A stretch of DNA of 64,000 nt from Fimbriimonadaceae bacterium (GCA_019694835.1 JAIBBE010000208.1:1-64000), one strand, 5' to 3'; positions 51,412 through 61,045 are shown, numbered from the stretch's first letter. Notes: a model not told the origin generated them from the sequence alone. Numbers and translations are program-made.

Positions 51412-52445
51412 GCGAGACTCGGCTCTCGGAAGCGGCCGGCCGCAATCAGCCCCTCCGCGATCTGCACCGCATTGAGCGCAGCTCCTTTGAGGAGCTGGTC
51501 GCCAGAAATAAACATGCAGATTGCATTGGGATTGGACAAATCGCGCCGAATTCTGCCCACCAGCACATCGTCCTGGCCGGACGATTCCACCGGCATCGGA
51601 AAGTGATTCCCAGCTCGATCATCGATGACGCGGACACCCGGGGCGGCCTGGAGCGCTTCGCGAACCTCGTCTTCACTCGGGGCAGGACCAGCAAATTCAA
51701 CCGTGACCGACTCGCAGTGGGCACGCAGGACGGGAACTCGCACGCACGTGATGTTGATCTTGAGATCAGGCTCCCCGAGGATTTTGCGTGACTCCTCGAT
51801 CACTTTCCATTCCTCCTCGTTGTAGCCAAGTTCGTTCACTGCCGTGTTGTGGCTGAAGAGGTTGAAAGCATAGGGGTGGGGGAGGACGCTCGGCGTAACC
51901 GGTCGTCCGGCCAGATATTCACGCGTTTGGTCCTCGAGTTCGCGCATGACGGATGCGCCGCCGCCGCTTGCACTCTGGTAGGTGCTGACGATAAGCCGCT
52001 CGACTCGGCCGAGTTTTCGCAGGGGATTCACGGCCATGAGGAGAATGATCGCCGTGCAATTCGGATTGGCGATCAAGCGGCAACCTTCGGGAATGGCGTT
52101 CAAATTGATCTCAGGTACAACGAGCGGTACGGACGCGTCCATGCGAAACGCGCTCGAATTGTCGATGACTACCGCCCCTGATTGGGTTGCTCGCGGAGCG
52201 AATTCTCGGGATCGATTAGATCCTGCGCTAAAGAAAGCAATGTCAATGCCTTCCAGCGAGGATAGGGAAACGTCCTGTACTATGATATCGTTACCATGAA
52301 ATGCCTGATGCGAACCTGCCGATCGCGCACTTGCAAAGAGCTTGAGCGAGCCGACGGGGAAGTTTCTGGTTTCGAACAGTCGAAGAAATTCTTGGCCGAC
52401 CGCACCAGTGGAGCCGATAATAGCGACATCTAAAGGACGATTCAT
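51408..52445 (-). CDS. asd: Aspartate-semialdehyde dehydrogenase
   Basis: Reduces beta-aspartyl phosphate to aspartate semialdehyde for lysine, diaminopimelate, threonine and methionine. The 345-residue product has the NADP-binding start VAIIGSTGAVGQEFLRL, the active-site Cys in LIANPNCTAIIL and the SAGSNRSREFAPRA region; the late catalytic His is in VPVLRAHCESVTVEF. It diverges from the AraC-type regulator gene. Confidence 0.96.
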   Translation of the reverse strand: MNRPLDVAIIGSTGAVGQEFLRLFETRNFPVGSLKLFASARSAGSHQAFHGNDIIVQDVSLSSLEGIDIAFFSAGSNRSREFAPRATQSGAVVIDNSSAFRMDASVPLVVPEINLNAIPEGCRLIANPNCTAIILLMAVNPLRKLGRVERLIVSTYQSASGGGASVMRELEDQTREYLAGRPVTPSVLPHPYAFNLFSHNTAVNELGYNEEEWKVIEESRKILGEPDLKINITCVRVPVLRAHCESVTVEFAGPAPSEDEVREALQAAPGVRVIDDRAGNHFPMPVESSGQDDVLVGRIRRDLSNPNAICMFISGDQLLKGAALNAVQIAEGLIAAGRFREPSLA

Positions 52446-52517
52446 GGGGTAGGGTTACCCTAAGCAGCGGAAAAAGCGCTGGGGAGGACCCAAAAATTTC
52501 TTGGAGGGGATGCTCAA

Positions 52518-53501
52518 ATGGGCGCAACAGACGTACATACTAATAGTGGGCGAGCACATCGAGGTCGGCGAAGAGTGAATATCAGACGCCAATTAACTGA
52601 AGGATTCGATATGTTGGTTTCCTCTAATCCAGCCAGCAATGAGCTGTCCAGCAATGTTGTCTTGAACTCGGGCTCGTTCAGAGTCGATTTGATCGAGGGA
52701 TCCAAGCGGAGACCCAGCCTCACCGAGTTTACGGTTCGACCGGGCCACTTTGCGTTGGAGATCAACATCGAAGGCACACAGTTGCTTCGCGAAAGTGATT
52801 CGCAGCCGTGGAGGGTTCTGCCGCCGCACAGCATTTGCCTGTTCCGCGGGCCGACCACGACGGTGATCCACGTTGGCCGGGGCAATCATCGGTCCTACCT
52901 TCTGACGTGGACCGAGCAAGACCTGCCGAATTTGGCACGCTGGATCGAGAAGACCGCCAACGATCGGAAGTTTCAGCGCCGATTCGCCATCGTCGCCTTT
53001 AATCCGGTGAACGAAATCAATGGCGACGTCGCTCGTAAAATGGTCAAGGCTCTCATCGACGTGAATGCCACGAATGAGCCGACGATCCTTGCGGCACTGC
53101 ATGAGATGGCCCAGCACGCTCTGACGAGTGACAACGAATTCTGCCTGGCGACCTTGCCGCACCATCTTCCGGAGACCATGAAGCCTCTGGTCGAGAGCGT
53201 CAAGCAGGACCCCGCCGGTGCTTGGTCGCTGAAGGAGGCGTCTGCCCTCGCAGGCTACTCACCCTTCCACCTTTCCCGAACGTTCAAGGCGATCGTGGGC
53301 TTTGGCTTCCCCGAATTCGTTGATCGATGTCGAACGGAAATCGCGGTTGTTCAACTTTGCAACACCGATCGCGGCATCGACGAAATCGCTTCGAACTGCG
53401 GATTTGGTTCGCCCCAGGCCTTGCGTGAATCGGTGAAGGAATATCTCGGCATGCTTCCGTCTGAACTCCGAATCCAAGCCGGATCAGGCATTCCTGACTA
53501 A
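52518..53501 (+). CDS. AraC-family transcriptional regulator
   Basis: A 327-residue protein with an N-terminal cupin-like sensor part (about 40-150) and a C-terminal AraC/XylS DNA-binding domain of two helix-turn-helix motifs: LKEASALAGYSPFHLSRTFKAIVGFGFPEF and the second, IDEIASNCGFGSPQALRESVKEYLG. Ligand and targets are unknown. GGAGGGG at 52503-52509 supports ATG 52518. It could regulate the divergent asd gene, but this is only positional. Confidence 0.9.
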   Translation: MGATDVHTNSGRAHRGRRRVNIRRQLTEGFDMLVSSNPASNELSSNVVLNSGSFRVDLIEGSKRRPSLTEFTVRPGHFALEINIEGTQLLRESDSQPWRVLPPHSICLFRGPTTTVIHVGRGNHRSYLLTWTEQDLPNLARWIEKTANDRKFQRRFAIVAFNPVNEINGDVARKMVKALIDVNATNEPTILAALHEMAQHALTSDNEFCLATLPHHLPETMKPLVESVKQDPAGAWSLKEASALAGYSPFHLSRTFKAIVGFGFPEFVDRCRTEIAVVQLCNTDRGIDEIASNCGFGSPQALRESVKEYLGMLPSELRIQAGSGIPD

Positions 53502-53523
53502 GCCGCATGTGGTGGCCCCTGCG

Positions 53524-54024
53524 ATGATCCAAATCGGAAGAATCGTGGGGGCTTTTGGTTTGGAGGGTTGGGTCAAGGTTCAGCCGACCACCGATTTTCC
53601 CGAGCGCTTCAGCCGAGGCGCGCGTTTGATTTTGAACAACGAGTCCGAACCAAGACAAATTCAGGGCGTTCATTGGCACAAGGAGCAGGTTCGGATCAAA
53701 CTCCGCGGCATCGACAGCGTTGAGCAAGCCGAATCGTTGATCGGAAGGTTTGTCGAAGTCAAGGACGATGATCGGCCCGCGCTGCGCGAGGACGAATTCT
53801 ACACGCAAGACCTCATCGGTTTGGGCGTTTTTCTCGAATCCGGCGAGAAACTCGGTACGGTGGAAAGCGTCCTGAAGTCGCCGGCGCAGGACTTGCTCGT
53901 GGTTGACGAAATGCTGATCCCCATCGTGCGTGAGTTCGTGCGCGAAGTGGATATCGCCGGTCGCCAGATAACGGTGCGGCTTATCCCCGGGATGCGGCCC
54001 GGGGAAGAGTCGGAGCGAGCCTAA
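53524..54024 (+). CDS. rimM: Ribosome maturation factor RimM
   Basis: Assists assembly of the 30S head. The 166-residue product has the N-terminal RimM domain start IQIGRIVGAFGLEGWVKV, then a PRC-barrel domain with YTQDLIGLGVFLESGEKLGTVESVL and the closing PGM. ATG 53524 is preceded by GGTGG; GTG 53509 would add five residues. rpsP and trmD, its usual neighbours, are not here. It converges on a haem-motif gene with a 4-bp overlap. Confidence 0.93.
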   Translation: MIQIGRIVGAFGLEGWVKVQPTTDFPERFSRGARLILNNESEPRQIQGVHWHKEQVRIKLRGIDSVEQAESLIGRFVEVKDDDRPALREDEFYTQDLIGLGVFLESGEKLGTVESVLKSPAQDLLVVDEMLIPIVREFVREVDIAGRQITVRLIPGMRPGEESERA

Positions 54025-54689
54025 GCGATCTTTCGGACGAGATAGATCAGGAAGCCGATCCGCGCCCCATCCTTGACTTGATTTCCGGCCGAGTCGATGT
54101 GGCAGTTGACGCATCGGGCGTCACCCATGACGGGACTGGCATAGAGGGTGTATTCGTTGAACTTCTGACCCGCTTCCGTCAGGCTCTTTGAGGTGAGCAA
54201 CTTCTCTGCGGCCGCTCTCAGTGCCTCATGCGCATCAAAGCCATTCGCTCTTTCTGGATCGAGGAATACGGGGCCGCCAAGCCGAACGGGAGGCTTGGTC
54301 ATAGGAGCGGACACTTCCTTGCCGCTCTGATCCTTGATCGTTCGATGAAGCCACCGATAAGCATCTTCGTAGCCAGCCGTGAAGATCACGATCTCGAAGC
54401 CCTGGCTCCGGTACTTCTCGACAAGATTCATCTCTTCGGGTACTTCCGGACGAAAGACAAGCAGGTCGTGCGGGTTGGCGGAGCCAATTCGACGCACGCC
54501 GAAGTTCTTGCCGTCGATCACGTGCAAGCGTTTTTGGAGCAGGTCATCGAGGGGAGAAAGGTCCTGGCGCTTGAAGCCTGGCTTACCCTTATCGTCGAGG
54601 GAATGGGTTGGGTTCTTGGGCGCGGAAATCGCCGCGGTCAGAGCAGCAATAGCGGCAAGGGAGCATCCGATGGTGAGATAAGGTTTCAT
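54021..54689 (-). CDS. Exported protein with a C-x-x-C-H haem motif
   Basis: A 222-residue protein with signal peptide (IGCSLAAIAALTAAISA) and one C-V-N-C-H motif close to the C-terminus (about residue 196), an arrangement seen in some cytochromes of the DUF3365/cytochrome P460 neighbourhood, though no exact family is recognisable. The middle part contains YRSQGFEIVIFTAGYEDAYRW. Likely a periplasmic monohaem protein. It has no partner genes nearby apart from the small haem-motif protein at 26 kb. Confidence 0.7.
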   Translation of the reverse strand: MKPYLTIGCSLAAIAALTAAISAPKNPTHSLDDKGKPGFKRQDLSPLDDLLQKRLHVIDGKNFGVRRIGSANPHDLLVFRPEVPEEMNLVEKYRSQGFEIVIFTAGYEDAYRWLHRTIKDQSGKEVSAPMTKPPVRLGGPVFLDPERANGFDAHEALRAAAEKLLTSKSLTEAGQKFNEYTLYASPVMGDARCVNCHIDSAGNQVKDGARIGFLIYLVRKIA

Positions 54690-54749
54690 GCGTTCCTCTC
54701 TGGTTGGAGTTAGGACGCCTAACCGTCATGCGCGGTTACTCCCAACCGG

Positions 54750-54920
54750 CTACTTGTTGGCCGCGAGGACGGCGAGAAGCCCGAGAATCGCCCCTCCAAT
54801 GACCGGCACCGCCGGTCGATGACAGTTGATTCACTGCGAGCCGATGGCTTTCATCAGCAGGTGATAGCCGAAGCCGATCAGGGCACCGAGGAGGAGGCCC
54901 AAAGCGATGCGAGCAGCCAT
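54750..54920 (-). CDS. Candidate selenoprotein: 56-residue two-helix membrane protein with U-x-x-C-H loop
   Basis: ATG 54920 overlaps the stop of the TM2 gene (TGATG). The frame encodes a helix (residues 5-27), reaches TGA at 54831-54833, and then continues in the same frame for 25 more codons to TAG (54750-54752), encoding Cys33-His34, Arg-Pro and a second clear helix (37-54, PVIGGAILGLLAVLAAN). Read with UGA as selenocysteine the product is a membrane hairpin with U30-I31-N32-C33 in the loop. A 7-bp SECIS-type hairpin lies at the right distance. If UGA stops translation, only a 29-residue single-helix peptide is made, and the second helix would be unexplained. It resembles the layout of small two-helix Cys-loop membrane proteins (DUF6132-like), without proof of kinship. 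Confidence 0.6.
54801..54817 (-). promoter_or_regulatory. Candidate bacterial SECIS hairpin
   Basis: On the minus strand GACCGGC pairs perfectly with GCCGGTC around the loop GGU, with G at the first loop position. The loop begins 20 nt after the UGA at 54831-54833, inside the usual 16-37 nt interval. The stem is seven Watson-Crick pairs, six of them... G-C or C-G except one A-U. It lies inside the coding sequence as bacterial SECIS elements do. Confidence 0.55.
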
Positions 54921-55429
54921 CAGTCGTCGAGCTTCCGGCCGTAACCGTCCATTTTCAGGCCACCAAGGAGAATGTAGATACCGTCGAGGACCGACCAGAG
55001 CCAGCCAATCCCGCAGCCGAACGGGAAGAGGATCAGCTGCACGGCACCTTGGGCGGCGTAGCCCAGATACATACGACCCGTCCCGGGAATGAGAAGTTGG
55101 AGCAGACCAGCGATCCATCGTTTGCGATCCGAGCGGGGAACTTCGACGACCGGCCAAGCCTGACCATACCATTGCGGATGAGGTGTAAGGGGAGCCATCG
55201 TTCGGACGGGCACGGGTGGCGGAGGAGGCATGCTGGGAGCAATCACGGCCGTGTGAAAGTGCAGATTGAGGTCGGGATGGCCGACCGCCTGCGTCCACTC
55301 AGACATCCCTTGTCGCCATACGAAGGTGTCTTTCTCAACCACGCCGTCGCGGATGAGTTCCTCCATCTGCTCAATGGTGAGGGGACCAAGTTCACCGTAA
55401 TGTCCGACGTAGTACCACTCAGCGCTCAT
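54920..55429 (-). CDS. GYF_2/TM2-domain membrane protein
   Basis: A 169-residue protein. The N-terminal GYF_2 domain (about 4-55: WYYVGHYGELGPLTIEQ, then FVWRQGMSEW) is followed by a Pro-rich linker and a C-terminal TM2 domain with two helices (WIAGLLQLLIPGTGRMYLG and a DGIYIL end). The GYF part may bind Pro-rich peptides. The stop overlaps the candidate selenoprotein start, so the two are co-translated and may act together in the membrane. Confidence 0.88.
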   Translation of the reverse strand: MSAEWYYVGHYGELGPLTIEQMEELIRDGVVEKDTFVWRQGMSEWTQAVGHPDLNLHFHTAVIAPSMPPPPPVPVRTMAPLTPHPQWYGQAWPVVEVPRSDRKRWIAGLLQLLIPGTGRMYLGYAAQGAVQLILFPFGCGIGWLWSVLDGIYILLGGLKMDGYGRKLDD

Positions 55430-55522
55430 GCAAGTTCATCCGACGCGCTAGCGGAGCGCGTACTTCGTTTGTACTGCATTCTATACCGGCCAATGGGTCT
55501 TTTGGGCCTGGGTCTTCGCCTT

Positions 55523-56416
55523 TCAGGTCATCAGCGGCCAAATGGCGATCGTTCCATCCCGCCTTCCGACCGCGATCTCAGGTTCGAGGGGGTTGAACGC
55601 GAGGGAAACCGCCTCCTCGGGAAAGTTCATCAATCCTTGGCCGTCCCGGTCGATCACCCGAACGACACCGGTCTCCGAATAGGCGAACAAGGGACTGCTT
55701 GGGGAAGCCACGAGCAATGGCGTGCCGGCTTGGATCGGCACCGCCGCAACTTGACGAAGATCATGGCCTTCCCATACGTCGACGGCATGAAGGGAGCGCG
55801 TGGCGACGAGGTTTTCGATCGGGCTGCAGGCAAACGCATGTAGGCGCTCGGTTGGCGTAACTTTGGCAACCTCGGCTTCAGTTTCGAGGTCCCAAAGACA
55901 CAAGCTAAAGCGGTCCGTGCCTGCCAGCTTGCCATCGGGCAGCAGGCCGATGTAGCGCGGTCCGTCGTTGTGGGTCCAGCCTTGGAGCCGCCGACCCCGA
56001 CGATCCCAGATTCCAATCGCGCCGTTTTCCAAGCAGCACACGACGCGCTCGTCAGCCGTGACGGTAACGCAGTTCGGCGAAATCACGAGGAAGCACCATG
56101 CCCTTGGCGGCTCATAATGCCACAGCTCCTCCCCGTTCAGGGCGTCGAGAGCCCGCAATCGGTCACCAGAAGCCACATAGAGGCTGGCACCATCGCGCGA
56201 GAAAGCGACGCTGCGGATCCGTTCAGTCGCTCTGACCTTTGCTTGCTTGCTTCTCAAGTCCCTTTGCCACGCCACTTGGCCGTTGACCCAGGCTGTCAAA
56301 ACCCGATTCGTATCCCCTCCGACGACAAGGTGACCGTTTTCGGAAAACGCGAGCGTTTGGACCGGGCCGGTCGCACCGCTGAGGACGAAGGCCGGAGAGG
56401 GCATTAACGTCTGCAT
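55523..56416 (-). CDS. WD40/beta-propeller protein
   Basis: A 297-residue protein built of about seven short repeats with the WD40-like pattern: strands such as VQTLAFSENGHLVVGG, IRSVAFSRDGASLYVASGDRLRALDAL, and IWDRRGRRLQGW, and the end DGTIAIWPL. No signal peptide, so it is cytoplasmic. WD40 propellers are protein-interaction platforms; the partner is unknown. The neighbouring genes give no clue. Confidence 0.78.
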   Translation of the reverse strand: MQTLMPSPAFVLSGATGPVQTLAFSENGHLVVGGDTNRVLTAWVNGQVAWQRDLRSKQAKVRATERIRSVAFSRDGASLYVASGDRLRALDALNGEELWHYEPPRAWCFLVISPNCVTVTADERVVCCLENGAIGIWDRRGRRLQGWTHNDGPRYIGLLPDGKLAGTDRFSLCLWDLETEAEVAKVTPTERLHAFACSPIENLVATRSLHAVDVWEGHDLRQVAAVPIQAGTPLLVASPSSPLFAYSETGVVRVIDRDGQGLMNFPEEAVSLAFNPLEPEIAVGRRDGTIAIWPLMT

Positions 56417-56490
56417 ATCTTCAATAACGCGTTTTGCGGGCGAGGTGTGAGCATCATGTTCAGAATCTGCGGACGGAGCCTGGCGGGGAC

Positions 56491-56570
56491 AAACCGTACC
56501 GCTGGCGTCCCGCCGGCTTCCCGTTTTCGCACTCCGGGGAGAGCCGGCGGGGACGCCAGCGGTACGGTTT
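56491..56570. repeat. GTACCGCTGGC palindromic element
   Basis: Arms of 28 and 29 bp (56491-56518 and 56542-56570, AAACCGTACCGCTGGCGTCC and its complement, one base inserted) flank a 23-bp loop. A related copy is at 62508-62579. The right arm runs into the stop codon of the small membrane protein gene. Confidence 0.85.
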
Positions 56571-56844
56571 AGTTACCGGTTGCTGGTACGCCACCAGGGT
56601 TGGCGGCTTGCGCGGCACCCTCGCCGGAGGCGGGAGGGCCACCGTTCGGGGCGGACTGTCCTTCGGGGTTCTGATAGCGTCCATATTCGCCCTTGGCTTG
56701 CTGAACGCTCATCTCCTCCAGCTTCTTATCCTGGGCGGACGGACTCGCGCCGCTCATCCATTGGAACAGGAAGAACAGGCCCACGACAGCAACGACGCCG
56801 CCAATGATCGCCATCACGGTTCCGGAGGACAGTTCCTTCTTCAT
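56569..56844 (-). CDS. Small single-helix membrane protein
   Basis: A 91-residue protein with one helix (VMAIIGGVVAVVGLFFLFQWM) near the start and a low-complexity tail rich in Gly, Pro, Ala, Gln and Asn facing the periplasm. ATG 56844 overlaps the stop of the DUF1559 gene (TAATG). Function unknown; last gene of the lacI-amylase-DUF1559 unit. Confidence 0.7.
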   Translation of the reverse strand: MKKELSSGTVMAIIGGVVAVVGLFFLFQWMSGASPSAQDKKLEEMSVQQAKGEYGRYQNPEGQSAPNGGPPASGEGAAQAANPGGVPATGN

Positions 56845-57734
56845 TAGGATCCTCCGTCTCCCGGCAGCGGGCAGTCGCCCTCGGTCGTGTTCCAACCGGA
56901 GTCGAAGCAGCTCAAGCCCTTATGCCAGTAGGCGTCGGGATTGTTGCCGCTCTGGTTGTCCTGCCAACGCGGAGATTCGCGGTATCCGGGGAACCGGAAC
57001 CCCCAAACTCGGGGCTGACCCTGGTAAATGTGGGTGCCGTTCATCTTCTGGAACTTAACGTGACCGTCTGCATAACCCCAGCTTGCGCCATCGGTCTGCT
57101 TGACCGCGACTTCGCCATACGGGAACGCCGGTTCGCCCGGGATCAGGTCTTCGCGTCGGGAGTTGTTGATCTGGATGCCGTAGAACCAGTCATCGGCGCT
57201 CCAAGGGTTGGCCAAGTTCGGATCGGTCGTTTGGCGTCGCTCGGCAAAAGCGATCGTTGCGGCTGGCTCCGGAACGCCGCTGCTCGTGATCGGCGACTTG
57301 CCGGTGAAGCCGCTCCAGTAGCCGGGTCGGCACTGAACGGACTTGAACAAGTTGCTCGCGACGGCGAAGCTGCGTCGGAACTTGCCGACCGGTGTGTTGT
57401 ACGACGTTCGCGTGTCGAGAGGCGTCTGCCAGACCTCGTAGCTCTTAAGGTAAGGCTGGAGGATCTTGTCGGTCGACATCGCATTGGTCGGGTCGCCGCC
57501 GCTGGGCGGGCCGTAGCCGATGCGGAGTTTCGGCGCGAAGGCGTCGTCGTTGTCTCCCTGGTACATGACCGAGGCGAGGGTGATTTGCTTGAGGTTATTG
57601 ATGGTCACGATCTTCTTCGCAGCCGTTTTCGCCTGGGCGAAGACCGGGAAGAGAATTGCCGCGAGAATCGCGATGATCGCGATTACGACGAGCAGTTCGA
57701 TGAGCGTGAAGCCCAGTCGTCTTTGACTTTTCAT
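56844..57734 (-). CDS. Prepilin-like DUF1559-type protein
   Basis: A 296-residue protein with the prepilin start [20 protein letters not shown], then [22 protein letters not shown]. The C-terminal domain contains DGHVKFQKM near residue 236. Its ATG overlaps the stop of the amylase gene (57731-57734, ATGA) and its own stop overlaps the next ATG, so it is translationally tied to the amylase. A role in presenting or secreting the enzyme, or in surface adhesion to starch, is possible but unproven. Confidence 0.9.
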   Translation of the reverse strand: MKSQRRLGFTLIELLVVIAIIAILAAILFPVFAQAKTAAKKIVTINNLKQITLASVMYQGDNDDAFAPKLRIGYGPPSGGDPTNAMSTDKILQPYLKSYEVWQTPLDTRTSYNTPVGKFRRSFAVASNLFKSVQCRPGYWSGFTGKSPITSSGVPEPAATIAFAERRQTTDPNLANPWSADDWFYGIQINNSRREDLIPGEPAFPYGEVAVKQTDGASWGYADGHVKFQKMNGTHIYQGQPRVWGFRFPGYRESPRWQDNQSGNNPDAYWHKGLSCFDSGWNTTEGDCPLPGDGGS

Positions 57735-59836
57735 GATGAGGACTCCTTGGAGGATGATGGTTTAGAAATCGCGTTGCCGAGATACTTGAATCCGAACGGG
57801 GGCAGGGTGATCCGGATGCTGTTGTTCTCGGTTGTGGTGGTGGTTTTGTCGAGAAGGTCAATCCAGCTGGTAGGACTTATAGGTCTTATTTGACTTATGG
57901 GGATGGCTACGGACTGCTCGGTGCCGCTACGGTTCATGGCGAAGATGACGGCGTCCTTACCCTCGACTCGGGCGAAGGCGGTCACGTTCTTGGCGTCGTC
58001 GGTCAGCAGCGGAATCGGGTCGCCGTTGTGGAGAACCTTGGTCTCGCGTCGCAGCCTGACTAGCTTTTTATAGAGCTCAAGGACGTCGTTCTGAGGCGTT
58101 GCCAGCGCCCACTGCATGCCCTTGCGGTTCATGGGGTCCGCGCCGCCTTCCATGCCGAGCTCTTCGCCGTAGTAGATGCTTGGCGCACCGGCCCAAGCGA
58201 ACTGAACGGCGGCTCCGAGTTTCGCGAGGCGACGATCTCCACCGGCCAGCGTGATAAAGCGCGGTGTGTCGTGGCTCGATAGCAGGTTCATCTGATTACG
58301 ACTGACCTGGGGCGGATACCAAGAATAGACATTCATGAGCGCGGCCATGAACTGGCTCGCGGTGGTTTTGCCTTCGGCGACATGGCGCAGAACGGCATCG
58401 CGGAACGGGTAGTTCATGCTCGCGTCCCACATATCGCCGCCGAGCCACTTGCGGGCGTCGCCCCAGACCTCGCCGACAATCCAGGCCTCGCGGTCGATGC
58501 CTTTGACTCGTTTGCGGAAGTCTTGCCAGAAGAAGTCCGGCACCTCGTTCGCCACATCGAGTCGCCACCCGGAAAGGGTCGAGTTCTTGTGCCAAAAGTC
58601 GACCGACTTCATCAGATAATTGTAGGCACCCTTGTTCTTGAGGTTGATCTTTGGCATCGACTCATAGCCGAACCAAGCTTCGTAAGGCGGGGTGTTACGG
58701 ACCTCGACGGGGTAGCTCTTGACGAAGAACCAGTCCTTGTAGGTGCTCTTTTCCTGGTTCTTTAGCAGGTCCACGAACGGCGGGAAAGTCACGCCGACGT
58801 GGTCGAAAATCTGGTCGAGAACGGTTCGGATTCCGGCTTTGTGCAAAGCGGCTGTAAGGTCTTTGAACTCTGCATTCGTGCCGAATTCGGGATCGATTTG
58901 GTAGAAGTCGGCCGGGTCGTACCGGTGGTTGCTCGGGGCCTTCATCACCGGGTTGAAGTACACCGCGTTGACGCCGAGGTTCTTCAGATGGCCGATGCGC
59001 TGGTTTACGCCCGCAATATCGCCGCCAAAGCGGTTCCAGTACTTCGGCTCTGCGTCCCAAGCTTCCATTTCCTTCGGATCGTTGGCCGAACTGCCATTGG
59101 CAAAGCGGTCGGGGAAGATCTGGTAGAAGACGGTGCCCTCGACCCACTTGGGAACCTCGAACGGCTTGAATTCACCGGGCTTAAGCGTGAATCGATTCGA
59201 TGCTGAGGGAGCCGTAATGCCCTTGCTTCCGTAAATCCAAGTCTTGTCGCCGTCTATGAGTTGGAATCCGTAACTGAAGGGCTTGGTCTTGTTGAACGGG
59301 AGGCTGGCTCGCCAGGTCTCCTCGATCTCGTCCGACGACAGCTTCTGCATTGCGACGGTGTCGTTTCCGGAAACCACGGAGACCTTTTGCACGTCGCCCG
59401 GTCGGATCAAGAGGGTCAGCGAGATACGGCCCTTGTCGACGTTCAGGTCGGGAATTCGCTGGACGTGCCGAACTGCCCCGCCTGTGATCTTGCCGTCGCC
59501 AGCTTTGGCTGGCTCGGAATAGTCCGCCGGGACCACGAGGAGGACGGAGTTCAGGTTGCCGTTTCCGTCGTCCTCGTTGCGGATCGCCTTCGGGTCGGTC
59601 ACCCAGTTCTCGCCGTCGAGGACGAACTTGTAGGTGTGCTTTCCGGTCGGAAGGCCGAGGGACGCGGTCCACGTTCGACCGTCCGTGCCGACCTTCATCG
59701 GGTTGGCATCCTTATTCCACCCGTTAAACGTCCCCGCCACGCTCGCTCGCTTCAAATCCCGATCCGCCGAATACGTGAACGTAACCGGCTTCAAGTTGGG
59801 CTGGACGAGGATGAGGGCGAAGACGAGGGTAGTCAT
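57731..59836 (-). CDS. Exported GH13 alpha-amylase/neopullulanase-like enzyme
   Basis: A 701-residue glycoside hydrolase. Signal peptide ([11 protein letters not shown]), a CBM48-type domain (about 15-100, with [11 protein letters not shown] and HTYKFVLDG), another beta domain, then the GH13 barrel: [17 protein letters not shown], the nucleophile Asp in [11 protein letters not shown], the acid/base Glu in [10 protein letters not shown] and the third acid in [10 protein letters not shown]. The layout matches cyclomaltodextrinase/neopullulanase-like enzymes acting on alpha-1,4-glucans. It follows the LacI-type gene by 3 bp and precedes the DUF1559 gene. Confidence 0.93.
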   Translation of the reverse strand: MTTLVFALILVQPNLKPVTFTYSADRDLKRASVAGTFNGWNKDANPMKVGTDGRTWTASLGLPTGKHTYKFVLDGENWVTDPKAIRNEDDGNGNLNSVLLVVPADYSEPAKAGDGKITGGAVRHVQRIPDLNVDKGRISLTLLIRPGDVQKVSVVSGNDTVAMQKLSSDEIEETWRASLPFNKTKPFSYGFQLIDGDKTWIYGSKGITAPSASNRFTLKPGEFKPFEVPKWVEGTVFYQIFPDRFANGSSANDPKEMEAWDAEPKYWNRFGGDIAGVNQRIGHLKNLGVNAVYFNPVMKAPSNHRYDPADFYQIDPEFGTNAEFKDLTAALHKAGIRTVLDQIFDHVGVTFPPFVDLLKNQEKSTYKDWFFVKSYPVEVRNTPPYEAWFGYESMPKINLKNKGAYNYLMKSVDFWHKNSTLSGWRLDVANEVPDFFWQDFRKRVKGIDREAWIVGEVWGDARKWLGGDMWDASMNYPFRDAVLRHVAEGKTTASQFMAALMNVYSWYPPQVSRNQMNLLSSHDTPRFITLAGGDRRLAKLGAAVQFAWAGAPSIYYGEELGMEGGADPMNRKGMQWALATPQNDVLELYKKLVRLRRETKVLHNGDPIPLLTDDAKNVTAFARVEGKDAVIFAMNRSGTEQSVAIPISQIRPISPTSWIDLLDKTTTTTENNSIRITLPPFGFKYLGNAISKPSSSKESSS

Positions 59837-59839
59837 GAG

Positions 59840-60853
59840 TTAGGCTCTCCCCTGTCTTACGCTCGAACCACGGATGCGCAGTTCGCAGGGAACGATGACC
59901 CGCTTGACGTCTTCAACATCCTGTCCTTCGATGATCTGCAAGAGTCTCTGACACGCAGTTCGGACGATCTGCTGGAGGTTCAAGCTGATCGATGACAATC
60001 CGCCGTCGACGAGGGTGCAGTAGATCGTGTCGTTGAAGCTAATGACTCCGAGTTCGTCGGGAATCTTGATCTTCAGCTCCCTCGCCGCTTCCACCACGCC
60101 GAGCGCCATGAAGTCATCGAGGACGACGAGGGCATCGGGTCTGCGTGGGTGGCTAAGGAGACCTTTCGCGGTATCTCGAGCCGCTTCGTAGCCGAACCGA
60201 GAGTTGACGACCACGGGCTCCTGATCGAACTCCCCGACGACCGCCTTGTATCCGGCGATGCGGTCTTCGCTTACGGTTAGGCCCTCGGGTCCGGCAATCA
60301 TCGCGACCCGGCGGAAGCCGTTATCGATCAGATGCCGCGCCGCAAGCTTGCCCGCGAGTTCGTTGTCGTTGTCGACACTCGGAATTCCGTCCGCACCTTT
60401 CCCGATGAGGACGAACGGGAAGCCCTCCTTTTGAAGGCGAAGCACGCGCTCGTCGTGTGCCTCGGACTCGACGAGTATGAGGCCGTCCACGCGCCGAGAG
60501 CGGAGCAACTCATCGTAGACCGCCTTCTGGACGGACTGCGAGGCTGCGGTATCGACGCAAAGGTGATAGGGAGACTCGCTGAGGCAGTCGAGGATCTCCG
60601 AAATGAGGAGCGCAAAAAATGGATCGCCTTTCAGCGCGCCTTGCTGCCGCTTCACCACCAGACCAATGAGGTGAGTCTGTTGGGTTCGTAGAGACTGGGC
60701 CCGAACGTCGGGCCGGTAGTTGTTTTCTTCGATGGCGACAAGCACGCGCTGGCGAATTTCGTCCTCGACCCGGTCATCACCGGCAAGGACCCGTGAAACG
60801 GTCGCCTGCGAAACATTTGCGATCCTGGCTATATCCTGCTGGGTGATTCTCAT
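59840..60853 (-). CDS. LacI-family transcriptional regulator
   Basis: A 337-residue repressor-like protein. The N-terminal helix-turn-helix is ITQQDIARIANVSQATVSRVLAGD, followed by the hinge helix and a periplasmic-binding-protein-like sensor domain (about 60-335). It heads the operon with the amylase and DUF1559 genes, so it probably controls glucan use, responding to maltodextrins or a similar sugar (inference). A perfect operator-like palindrome lies 28 bp upstream of its start. Confidence 0.94.
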   Translation of the reverse strand: MRITQQDIARIANVSQATVSRVLAGDDRVEDEIRQRVLVAIEENNYRPDVRAQSLRTQQTHLIGLVVKRQQGALKGDPFFALLISEILDCLSESPYHLCVDTAASQSVQKAVYDELLRSRRVDGLILVESEAHDERVLRLQKEGFPFVLIGKGADGIPSVDNDNELAGKLAARHLIDNGFRRVAMIAGPEGLTVSEDRIAGYKAVVGEFDQEPVVVNSRFGYEAARDTAKGLLSHPRRPDALVVLDDFMALGVVEAARELKIKIPDELGVISFNDTIYCTLVDGGLSSISLNLQQIVRTACQRLLQIIEGQDVEDVKRVIVPCELRIRGSSVRQGRA

Positions 60854-60880
60854 GGTTCTTTTTGCCGGTCGCTTAAGTTA

Positions 60881-60894
60881 AGAATACGTATTCT
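60881..60894. promoter_or_regulatory. Operator-like palindrome upstream of lacI-type gene
   Basis: AGAATACGTATTCT is a perfect 14-bp palindrome with a central CG, the usual form of LacI/GalR-family operators. It lies 28 bp upstream of the regulator start and 152 bp upstream of the divergent DUF4139 gene. Likely autoregulation. Confidence 0.6.
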
Positions 60895-61045
60895 GACGCC
60901 CATATGGTAGCACAAGTTTCCGCCCGGGGCAAGGTTTTTTCGGCATGAGGCGAAAATTCGCGACGGACCCCCAGGGGCCTGGATGCACCCTGCGCGCGCC
61001 CTTCCGCGTCCAATTACCAGCGCCACACCAATTAAGGAGAAAGTA

